This document shows positions 1 through 6,065 of a stretch of DNA of 6,827 nt, piece by piece. The notes below the pieces were generated by a model, which did not search any database, was not told where the DNA came from, and saw only the letters and a program-made list of their open reading frames with translations. The stretch is from NCBI GenBank assembly GCA_018610095.1, contig JAHEOB010000192.1:1-6827 (forward strand). Direction: 5' to 3'. Both the position numbers and the translations under genes were made by a program. Source of the stretch: Halothece sp. MAG (GTDB lineage Bacteria; Cyanobacteriota; Cyanobacteriia; Cyanobacteriales; Rubidibacteraceae). The stretch's first letter is position 1. Each line of letters opens with the position of its first letter.

Positions 1-92
1 ATGACGAGTTCGTGATAACCATCAGCGCGATCGCCGATGATTTCTAAGTGAAGATTAATTTTGGCGGGGGCTGTCAGTGAATAGTGACCCAT
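1..92 (-). CDS. ispE: 4-diphosphocytidyl-2-C-methyl-D-erythritol kinase, N-terminal part (runs off the left edge)
   Basis: IspE is the ATP-dependent GHMP-family kinase of the MEP pathway. It phosphorylates CDP-methylerythritol on the way to isoprenoids, and so to carotenoids, the chlorophyll side chain and quinones. Only the first 30 codons are present. Starting at the ATG at 92-90 they read MGHYSLTAPAKINLHLEIIG and continue DRADGYHELV. The pattern APAKINLxLxIxGxRxDGYHEL is the hallmark N-terminus of IspE. The start lies inside the 3' end of rsmA in another frame, giving a 38-bp overlap that suggests translational coupling. The rsmA-ispE order is, from memory, common in cyanobacteria. No strong Shine-Dalgarno sequence precedes the ATG. 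The ATP-binding and catalytic parts lie outside the window, so integrity cannot be judged. Confidence 0.9.
   Translation of the reverse strand, partial: MGHYSLTAPAKINLHLEIIGDRADGYHELV
27..34. repeat. HIP1 octamer GCGATCGC
   Basis: Perfect 8-bp palindrome inside ispE. HIP1 is an octamer strongly over-represented in many cyanobacterial genomes, and its repeated occurrence here is the main compositional clue to the host phylum. Confidence 0.9.
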
Positions 93-900
93 TGCTGATA
101 TCCAATTGATTAGAAAGCCTTACCCAGTTTGACACACTAATTTGTTCAGCGCGAGCCTTGGGGCTTATTTCTAATTCTTCCAGAATTTGTTCTAATTGTT
201 GTGGCGAGATTAGACTTTTTAAGTTATTTCGTAACATTTTACGGCGGTTAGCGAATCCCAGTTTCACTAGCTTTTCCAATAATTGGGGGGAGCTGACACG
301 CCACCGAAAAGGGCGAGGCGTGAGGGAAATAACGGCAGAATCCACTTTCGGAGGTGGAGAAAAGGCTTTAGCAGGAACAGTAGAAACCAGTTCACAGTCT
401 GCTAGATATTGCATGCGTACCGATAAAGCACCGAACGTTTTTGATCCCGGCTTAGCGCACAGGCGTTGGGCAATTTCTTTTTGGACGAGTAAAATAATTT
501 TGTCATATTGTTGGTAAGGGTGGGCAATTGAGCCGAGGAGTTTATCTAAAATCGGACCAGTAATCTTGTAAGGAATATTGGCGACTACTTTATTGGGAAA
601 GGTAACTTGTTGAAAGGGCTTTAAAGCATCTGCTAAATCAAGTTTTAAAAAGTCGCCTTCTAGAAGAATTAAATTGGTTTGGTTTTGAAATGTTTGGGTA
701 AGGGATTCAAGGAGAGCGCGATCGCGTTCTACCGCAACAACGGTTTTGACGTTGGTTAGTAATTGACGGGTTAAAATGCCTGTTCCTGCCCCAATTTCTA
801 AGATTTCATCTGTGGAAGTTAGGGTGGCTGCATCAACAATTTCTTGTAGCGTTTGTTTGCTTTTTAGCCAATGTTGCGCAAATCGTTTCCGAGGTTTCAT
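55..900 (-). CDS. rsmA: 16S rRNA (adenine(1518)-N(6)/adenine(1519)-N(6))-dimethyltransferase RsmA/KsgA
   Basis: This SAM-dependent enzyme dimethylates the two adjacent adenines in the terminal 3' hairpin of 16S rRNA, a late step of 30S maturation. The 281 residues fit the family's usual length. Visible motifs, in order, are the N-terminal KPRKRFAQHWL (2-12), the SAM-binding loop EIGAGTG (35-41), an acidic residue E58 ending the second strand (VVAVERD), the catalytic NIPY (108-111), FSPPPKVDSAV (180-190) and the C-terminal FANRRKMLRNNL (216-227). The ATG at 900-898 is the earliest possible start, because an in-frame TAA lies two codons upstream. It is divergent from the UXS gene across 64 bp and overlaps ispE downstream. 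Nothing is truncated or missing. Confidence 0.97.
   Translation of the reverse strand: MKPRKRFAQHWLKSKQTLQEIVDAATLTSTDEILEIGAGTGILTRQLLTNVKTVVAVERDRALLESLTQTFQNQTNLILLEGDFLKLDLADALKPFQQVTFPNKVVANIPYKITGPILDKLLGSIAHPYQQYDKIILLVQKEIAQRLCAKPGSKTFGALSVRMQYLADCELVSTVPAKAFSPPPKVDSAVISLTPRPFRWRVSSPQLLEKLVKLGFANRRKMLRNNLKSLISPQQLEQILEELEISPKARAEQISVSNWVRLSNQLDISNGSLFTDSPRQN
718..725. repeat. HIP1 octamer GCGATCGC
   Basis: Second perfect copy, inside rsmA. No further copy occurs until 2874, so the intein has none. Confidence 0.9.
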
Positions 901-917
901 GTTTTAAATATTGAATT

Positions 918-923
918 ATTATA
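918..923 (-). promoter_or_regulatory. Candidate -10 element of the rsmA promoter
   Basis: The minus strand reads TATAAT at 923-918, an exact match to the sigma-70 -10 consensus, about 18 bases before the rsmA start codon. No good -35 hexamer is visible at 16-18 bp spacing. This is a motif-level guess in an AT-rich spacer where chance matches are common. Confidence 0.35.
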
Positions 924-925
924 CA
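920..925 (+). promoter_or_regulatory. Candidate -10 element of the UXS promoter
   Basis: TATACA lies about 40 bases before the UXS ATG in the divergent spacer. It shares bases with the candidate rsmA -10 on the other strand, so the two promoters could compete for polymerase. No convincing -35 element is seen. No Shine-Dalgarno sequence precedes the UXS ATG. Confidence 0.22.
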
Positions 926-964
926 ATCCCCTAAAATGAAACTGATAAACAATTTATAGCAAAC

Positions 965-2899
965 ATGAGAATCTTAGTGACAGGCGGTGCTGGTTTTATT
1001 GGATCTCACTTAGTGGATCGCTTAATGTCAGAAGGACATGAAGTTCTTTGTCTTGATAACTTCTACACAGGGCGCAAAGATAATATCAAACATTGGTTCA
1101 ATAATCCCTATTTTGAGTTGATTCGCCACGATATTACGGAACCCATTCGCTTAGAGGTAGATCAAATCTATCATCTCGCGTGTCCTGCTTCCCCAGTTCA
1201 TTACCAGTTTAATCCCGTTAAAACGGTTAAAACCAATGTCATGGGAACGCTGTACATGTTGGGGTTAGCCAAACGGGTAAAAGCACGATTTTTGCTTGCT
1301 TCGACTTCAGAAGTGTATGGCGATCCAGAAGTGCATCCCCAACCGGAAGAATATCGTGGCAATGTTAATCCCACTGGTATTCGCAGTTGCTATGATGCCG
1401 AAACAGAAATTTTAACTGCCAACGGTTGGACTCCTTTTCCGAAATTATCTCCTGATGTTCCCGTTGCCACCCTTAACGCTGAAAATCAAGTAGAATACCA
1501 TGTGCCGGATGAATATATTGTACAGCCCTACGTAGGAAATCTCTTGCGGTTTGCCAATGAAAAATATGATTTTTGTGTCACGCCCAACCATCAGATGTAT
1601 GTTCGCAGTAAAACTGGCAAATTAAAATTTTTACAAGCAGATGAATCTCGGGATTGGCATTCTTGGAAGGTATTAACCAGTGGAACGTTTCGTGGGGAAG
1701 AACAAGACTGGTTTACGTTAGAGTCATCGCCACGTAATGCCAAAGTGAATGTTCCTCAAGTGGCAATGGATACTTGGCTGGAATTTCTCGGGTATTATAT
1801 TTCCGAAGGCTGTGTTCATGTTCGTCAGCGGGAGAGGGTTGTTAATGGCAGTAATTACGAAGTGGCCGACTATAACATCCTCATTGCCCAAGAAAATCCT
1901 GAAAAACGAGAAAGAATTGCCCAATGCTTGCAAAAAATGGGCTTTAAATTCTTCCAATCTGATCATCATCAATTCCGCATTTGTTCTAAACAGTTAGCCA
2001 ATATTTTGTCACCTCTTGGTAAATCAGGAGATAAATATATTCCTCGGGAGTATCTCTGTTTATCGCCTCGTCAGTCTCGTATTCTCCTTGATGCCCTTCT
2101 CTTAGGAGATGGTTCCAAGCGGGGAGAGGGTTATTGCTACTACAGCAAGTCGAAACAACTTGCAGATGATGTTCAAGAATTAGCCTTACGGTGTGGGTTT
2201 GCTGCCAATCTCTCTTCTCATGCCAAATATAATCGCAATCTCTACTGTGTTAATATTCGTAATCCTATTGAAGCACGCCTCACTGCTCCTGAAAAAATTC
2301 CTTATGCGGGAAATGTTTATTGTGTCAATGTTACCAATCATGTAATTTTTGTTCGTCGCAATGGTAAGGTTGCGCTTTGTGGAAATTGCTACGACGAAGG
2401 AAAGCGTATTGCAGAAACCTTAACCTATGACTACCACCGTGATAATGGCGTCGATGTTCGCGTTGCAAGAATCTTTAATAGCTATGGACCACGGATGTTA
2501 GAAGATGATGGTCGCGTTGTCAGTAATTTTGTCGGGCAAGCCCTGCGCAATAAACCGATTACCATCTATGGCGATGGTTCGCAAACGCGGAGTTTCTGCT
2601 ATGTGTCAGATATGGTAGAAGGCTTAATTCGCTTGATGAATAGTGATTATATTTATCCGGTTAATTTAGGTAATCCAGGGGAATATACTATTCTCGAACT
2701 TGCCCAACAAATTCAAAATATGATTCAACCGGATGCGGAATTGCAGTTTAAACCGCTTCCCGAGGATGATCCCAGAAAACGCCAACCTGATATTACCAAA
2801 GCTAAGCAAATTTTAGGGTGGGAACCTTCCGTTCCATTACAAGAGGGATTAGAATGGTTAATTAACGATTTTCGCGATCGCTATCCTAATTTTTCTTAG
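965..2899 (+). CDS. UDP-glucuronate decarboxylase (UDP-xylose synthase), interrupted by an in-frame intein
   Basis: This is an extended short-chain dehydrogenase that converts UDP-glucuronate to UDP-xylose with tightly bound NAD+, through a 4-keto intermediate, in the cytoplasm. The 644-residue precursor splits into N-extein 1-141, intein 142-474 and C-extein 475-644. The ligated product is 311 residues, a normal size for a bacterial UXS. The N-extein holds the NAD-binding loop TGGAGFIG (6-13), D31 ending the second strand, HLACPASPVHYQ (70-81) and the catalytic STSEVYGDP (113-121). The C-extein begins with CYDEGKR (475-481), holding catalytic Tyr476 and Lys480 (143 and 147 after splicing), followed by RIFNSYGPRM (502-511) and the substrate-site QTRSFCYVSDM (540-550). 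The ATG at 965 is the only usable start after an in-frame TAA at 932-934. The ugd gene, which makes the substrate, follows 76 bp later. The family call is strong. Distinction from other NAD-sugar decarboxylase/epimerase relatives rests on the UXS-type motifs. Confidence 0.93.
   Translation: MRILVTGGAGFIGSHLVDRLMSEGHEVLCLDNFYTGRKDNIKHWFNNPYFELIRHDITEPIRLEVDQIYHLACPASPVHYQFNPVKTVKTNVMGTLYMLGLAKRVKARFLLASTSEVYGDPEVHPQPEEYRGNVNPTGIRSCYDAETEILTANGWTPFPKLSPDVPVATLNAENQVEYHVPDEYIVQPYVGNLLRFANEKYDFCVTPNHQMYVRSKTGKLKFLQADESRDWHSWKVLTSGTFRGEEQDWFTLESSPRNAKVNVPQVAMDTWLEFLGYYISEGCVHVRQRERVVNGSNYEVADYNILIAQENPEKRERIAQCLQKMGFKFFQSDHHQFRICSKQLANILSPLGKSGDKYIPREYLCLSPRQSRILLDALLLGDGSKRGEGYCYYSKSKQLADDVQELALRCGFAANLSSHAKYNRNLYCVNIRNPIEARLTAPEKIPYAGNVYCVNVTNHVIFVRRNGKVALCGNCYDEGKRIAETLTYDYHRDNGVDVRVARIFNSYGPRMLEDDGRVVSNFVGQALRNKPITIYGDGSQTRSFCYVSDMVEGLIRLMNSDYIYPVNLGNPGEYTILELAQQIQNMIQPDAELQFKPLPEDDPRKRQPDITKAKQILGWEPSVPLQEGLEWLINDFRDRYPNFS
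1388..2386 (+). other. Intein (333 residues) with LAGLIDADG endonuclease, inserted at the catalytic YxxxK motif of UXS
   Basis: This is a self-splicing protein element. It begins with Cys142 and ends with Asn474; the first C-extein residue is Cys475, so all three splicing nucleophiles are present. Block A is CYDAETEILTANGW (142-155). Block B holds TPNH (206-209), the usual T-x-x-H. Blocks C and E are the two endonuclease motifs, block D is KYIP (357-360) and block H is around 392-416. Block F is VYCVNVTNHVIFV (451-463) and block G is ALCGN (470-474) followed by Cys475. Excision rejoins GIRS to CYDEGKR, exactly the conserved UXS sequence, which fixes both junctions. Two features are unusual: Gly473 replaces the penultimate His, and Cys453 sits where block F usually has Asp. 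With Cys at position 1 and no Trp after the block B His, it reads as class 1, not class 3. Splicing activity is inferred, not shown. Confidence 0.95.
1766..2224 (+). other. LAGLIDADG (DOD-type) homing endonuclease domain within the intein
   Basis: Two helix motifs typical of a single-chain LAGLIDADG enzyme are present: LEFLGYYISEG (precursor 272-282) and LLDALLLGDGSK (374-385). They end in the acidic residues Glu281 and Asp382, about 100 residues apart, as expected for the paired metal-binding catalytic acids. KYIP (357-360) between them fits block D, and a block H-like stretch follows. Such enzymes cut intein-free alleles of the host gene so that repair copies the intein in. No stop, frameshift or lost acid is seen, so the domain could be active. 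Domain edges are approximate. Confidence 0.85.
2874..2881. repeat. HIP1 octamer GCGATCGC
   Basis: Third perfect copy, near the 3' end of the UXS C-extein. Confidence 0.9.
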
Positions 2900-2962
2900 A
2901 TTTTGATATTAGTCAATCATCATATTATCTTTCATCATTAAAACAATTACCAATATTATTTA

Positions 2963-2970
2963 GGGAAGGA
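2963..2970 (+). promoter_or_regulatory. Ribosome binding site of ugd
   Basis: GGGAAGGA ends five bases before the ATG at 2976. It is the clearest Shine-Dalgarno sequence in the window and supports that start. The 76-bp UXS-ugd spacer shows no convincing terminator hairpin, so co-transcription is likely. Confidence 0.6.
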
Positions 2971-2975
2971 AACTG

Positions 2976-4364
2976 ATGCGTATTTGTGTTATTGGAACCG
3001 GATATGTGGGATTAGTAACAGGCGTTTGCTTATCCTATGTCGGACACGAAGTGATTTGTGTCGATAATAATGAAGAGAAAGTTAAATTAATGCAAAGTGG
3101 ACAGCCTCCCATTTATGAACCGCAACTGTCAGAATTGATGGCGGCTTCTGCAGAGGCAGGTCGCTTAACCTTTACCACCGATTTAGGAGAGGGGGTTCAT
3201 TTTGCCGATGTTCTGTTTATTGCTGTGGGAACGCCTGCCCTACCTAGTGGGGAAACTGATACTCGCTACGTCGAAGCAGTTGCAAAGGGAATTGGTCATC
3301 ACCTCAGTAGTGACTATAAAATCATTGTCAATAAATCTACAGTTCCCATTGGATCAGGAGACTGGGTACGGATGATTGTTCTTGATGGGGTGGCAGAACG
3401 TCAAAAAGAATTAGTTACTAGTGGTGGCAGTGGCGTTCAAGAGTTGGAAGAAAGCAATGTCGATTTTGATGTCGTCAGTAACCCTGAGTTTTTACGAGAA
3501 GGATCGGCAGTGTATGATACGTTTAACCCCGATCGCATTATTTTGGGTGGCAACAGCGATCGCGCCCTAACCATAATGCAAGAATTGTATCAACCGATTG
3601 TGAATCGGGAGTTTGCTGATGATCCCTCTGTTCCCCCTGTGAATTTACTGGTGACGGATCTTAACTCAGCGGAAATGATTAAATATGCTGCCAATGCCTT
3701 TCTCGCCACCAAAATTAGCTTTATCAACGAAATTGCCAATATCTGCGATCGCGTTGGGGCAGATGTAACCCAAGTTGCCCAAGGCATGGGATTAGATTCG
3801 CGAATTGGTGACAAATTTTTACAAGCAGGCATCGGTTGGGGAGGTTCTTGTTTTCCTAAAGATGTTTCCGCACTGATTCATACAGCAGATGATTATAATT
3901 ATGATGCGCAACTTCTCAAATCAGCAGTGAGTCTCAATAAACGTCAGCGTCTATTAGTCGTGGAAAAACTGCAACAAGAACTGAAAATTCTCAAAGGGAA
4001 AGTGATTGGCTTACTGGGGCTAAGTTTTAAACCCAATACTGATGATATGCGAGATGCCCCTGCCTTGGATATTATTGAAGAACTCGCTCGTTTAGGGGCA
4101 AAAGTCAAAGCCTATGATCCCATTGTCTCTCAATCTGGGGTTCGGGATGGCTTATCCGATGTCATTGTGGAAACCGATCCGGAACGACTAGCCGATCACT
4201 GTGATGCTTTGGCATTAGTCACTGATTGGAAACAATTTCTCTCGCTGGATTTTCCAAAAATGGCACAACAAATGAATAGTGCTGTTATCATTGATGGACG
4301 TAATTTTTTAGATCGCGAAGCCCTACAAGCAAGTGGTTTCCGCTATATTGGGATGGGACGCTAA
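2976..4364 (+). CDS. ugd: UDP-glucose 6-dehydrogenase
   Basis: This cytoplasmic enzyme oxidises UDP-glucose twice with NAD+ to UDP-glucuronate, the substrate of UXS encoded just upstream and a precursor of acidic exopolysaccharide. The 462 residues cover all three domains. The N-terminal Rossmann loop is GTGYVG (7-12). STVP (121-124) and NPEFLREG (169-176) line the active site. EMIKYAAN (233-240) supplies Lys236. GGSCFPKD (289-296) contains the catalytic nucleophile Cys292 and Asp296. FKPNTDDMRDAP (351-362) opens the C-terminal UDP-binding domain. A polar insert around 143-163 separates the STVP region from NPEFL; I recall similar inserts in cyanobacterial homologues. Spacing to UXS (76 bp) and to the branching enzyme gene (81 bp) fits an operon. 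All key residues are intact. Confidence 0.96.
   Translation: MRICVIGTGYVGLVTGVCLSYVGHEVICVDNNEEKVKLMQSGQPPIYEPQLSELMAASAEAGRLTFTTDLGEGVHFADVLFIAVGTPALPSGETDTRYVEAVAKGIGHHLSSDYKIIVNKSTVPIGSGDWVRMIVLDGVAERQKELVTSGGSGVQELEESNVDFDVVSNPEFLREGSAVYDTFNPDRIILGGNSDRALTIMQELYQPIVNREFADDPSVPPVNLLVTDLNSAEMIKYAANAFLATKISFINEIANICDRVGADVTQVAQGMGLDSRIGDKFLQAGIGWGGSCFPKDVSALIHTADDYNYDAQLLKSAVSLNKRQRLLVVEKLQQELKILKGKVIGLLGLSFKPNTDDMRDAPALDIIEELARLGAKVKAYDPIVSQSGVRDGLSDVIVETDPERLADHCDALALVTDWKQFLSLDFPKMAQQMNSAVIIDGRNFLDREALQASGFRYIGMGR
3556..3563. repeat. HIP1 octamer GCGATCGC
   Basis: Fourth perfect copy, inside ugd and 189 bp before the fifth. Confidence 0.9.
3745..3752. repeat. HIP1 octamer GCGATCGC
   Basis: Fifth perfect copy, inside ugd. 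Confidence 0.9.
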
Positions 4365-4445
4365 TATGAAGGGAGATGGTTTAACGGTTTCTCTCTCAAC
4401 TCATCCTAAAATTGAGATTATCCTGTCAACGGGGAACATTGATTT

Positions 4446-6065
4446 ATGGCGCTTGGTTATCTTGCCGTTGTTTTACACGCCCATTTACCCTTTGTAAGAC
4501 ATCCTGAAAGAGAATATGTCTTAGAGGAAGAATGGCTATTTGAAGCGATCACGGAAACCTATATTCCTCTGTTACAGAAATTTGAGGGATTAAAAGAAGA
4601 TGGAATTGAATTTAAACTAACCATGAGTATGACACCGCCTTTGGTGTCAATGTTACGGGATTCCCTTTTGCAAGAACGCTACAACCAACATTTAGCGAAG
4701 TTAGAAGAACTTGCTACTAAAGAAATTGAAAATAATCCCCATAATGGACATATTCAGTATTTAGCCGAACACTATATTAATCAATTTGCCAAGGTACGTC
4801 ACACTTGGGAAAAATATAATCGAGATATTGTCGGGGCATTCCAACAATTTCAAAAGAGTCAAAACTTAGATATTATTACCTGCGCTGCGACTCACGGGTA
4901 TCTGCCCTTGATGAAAATGTATCCCGAGGCAGTTCGTGCCCAGATTAACATTGCCTGTGATCATCATGAGGAAAATTTTGGTTGTCGCCCTCGCGGGATT
5001 TGGTTGCCGGAATGTGCCTATTATGATGGCTTAGAACGCTTCATGGCTGATGCCGGGTTACGTTATTTTATCATGGATGGCCATGGCTTACTCTATGCAA
5101 GCCCGCGTCCCCGTTACGGTACCTATGCCCCCATTTATACCGAAACTGGCGTAGCAGCATTTGGGCGCGATCATGAATCCTCCCAGCAAGTGTGGTCCTC
5201 TCAAGTCGGCTATCCGGGCGATCCCGTTTATCGTGAATTTTTTAAAGATTTAGGCTGGGAAGCAGAATATGAATATATTAAACCCTATATTCTTCCCAAT
5301 GGGCAACGAAAAAATACAGGGATTAAATATCATAAAATTACCAGTCGCAATGCTGGATTAGGAGAGAAAGAATTATATGACCCCTATTGGGCACGGGAAA
5401 AAGCTGCAGAACATGCCGGAAATTTTGTTCTTAACCGGCAACGACAAATTGAACATTTAGCAGGGATTATGCAGCGTCCACCGTTAGTGGTTTCCCCTTA
5501 TGATGCGGAATTATTTGGTCATTGGTGGTATGAAGGCCCTTGGTTTTTAGACTATATTATTCGTAAATCGTGGTATGATCAAACCACCTATGAAATGGTG
5601 CATTTAGCGGATTACTTGCGTCGGCAACCGGTGCAACAAGTTTGTAAGCCGTCGCAGTCAAGTTGGGGCTTTAAAGGATTTCATGAATATTGGGTGAATG
5701 AAACCAATGCTTGGATTTATCCCCATCTCCATGAAGCCACGGAACGCATGATTGAGTTAAGTTGTCGTGATGCTGAAAATGAATGGGAAAAACGGGCATT
5801 GCAACAAGCAGCAAGGGAATTACTATTAGCACAGTCATCGGATTGGGCGTTTATCATGCGAACGGGCACCATGGTTCCTTACGCCATTCGACGCACCCAA
5901 TCTCATTTACGACGATTTAATAAACTCTATGAAGATATTACTGAAGACCACATTGATCACAATTGGTTGGAAAAATTAGAAAAAATTGATAATATCTTTC
6001 CCAATCTTAATTATCAACTTTATCGTCCCATTGAAAAACCAATTAAATTAGGACGGCAGCCATAA
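4446..6065 (+). CDS. GH57-family 1,4-alpha-glucan branching enzyme
   Basis: This is a retaining glycoside hydrolase family 57 enzyme of the branching-enzyme subgroup, which moves an alpha-1,4-glucan segment to form an alpha-1,6 branch in glycogen. The 539 residues are close to the roughly 520 of the Thermus enzyme as I recall it. The N-terminal motif is LHAHLPFVRHPE (10-21). The nucleophile lies in GIWLPECAYY (184-193) as Glu189, and the acid/base in SPYDAELFGHWW (350-361) as Asp353. A loop with Tyr231 (APIYTETGV, 228-236) sits where characterised members carry a flexible loop needed for branching. The Trp-rich C-terminal helical part (SSWGFKGFHEYW, 405-416) also fits the subgroup. There is no signal peptide, so it acts in the cytoplasm. 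The 81-bp gap after ugd shows no clear terminator, and GGGGA about 10 bases before the ATG is at best a weak ribosome site. The family is certain; the exact transferase activity is by homology. Confidence 0.9.
   Translation: MALGYLAVVLHAHLPFVRHPEREYVLEEEWLFEAITETYIPLLQKFEGLKEDGIEFKLTMSMTPPLVSMLRDSLLQERYNQHLAKLEELATKEIENNPHNGHIQYLAEHYINQFAKVRHTWEKYNRDIVGAFQQFQKSQNLDIITCAATHGYLPLMKMYPEAVRAQINIACDHHEENFGCRPRGIWLPECAYYDGLERFMADAGLRYFIMDGHGLLYASPRPRYGTYAPIYTETGVAAFGRDHESSQQVWSSQVGYPGDPVYREFFKDLGWEAEYEYIKPYILPNGQRKNTGIKYHKITSRNAGLGEKELYDPYWAREKAAEHAGNFVLNRQRQIEHLAGIMQRPPLVVSPYDAELFGHWWYEGPWFLDYIIRKSWYDQTTYEMVHLADYLRRQPVQQVCKPSQSSWGFKGFHEYWVNETNAWIYPHLHEATERMIELSCRDAENEWEKRALQQAARELLLAQSSDWAFIMRTGTMVPYAIRRTQSHLRRFNKLYEDITEDHIDHNWLEKLEKIDNIFPNLNYQLYRPIEKPIKLGRQP

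Noticed and set aside
158..517. 119-codon plus-strand frame opposite rsmA
   Set aside because: It lies wholly inside the well-supported rsmA gene on the other strand and encodes nothing recognisable.
1724..1997. Two 82-codon frames, one per strand, inside the intein
   Set aside because: Both are out-of-frame shadows of the endonuclease region, without recognisable domains.
1388..2386. Class 3 intein, suggested by the block F Cys
   Set aside because: Cys is present at intein position 1 and the Trp expected two residues after the block B His is absent.
965..2899. Reading the long UXS gene as a fusion of two enzymes or a duplicated domain
   Set aside because: The middle segment has intein blocks and endonuclease motifs, and its removal rebuilds an exact UXS motif and a normal 311-residue length.
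3590..3832. 80-codon minus-strand frame inside ugd
   Set aside because: Antisense shadow of a conserved part of ugd; no motif or ribosome site.
4381..4402. Weak GAGA/TCTC pairing in the ugd to branching-enzyme spacer as a terminator
   Set aside because: The stem is only four bases or so, with no GC-rich arm or T-run, so transcription probably continues.
4366..4497. A 43-codon open frame (starts MKGDGLTVSLSTHP) in the ugd to branching-enzyme gap, running into the branching enzyme gene
   Set aside because: No recognisable motif and no clear ribosome site, and about 40 percent of it overlaps the branching enzyme start in another frame. Chance is the simpler explanation.
5080..5087. Palindrome GCCATGGC
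   Set aside because: It falls within ordinary branching-enzyme codons (Asp-Gly-His-Gly); a single copy carries no signal.
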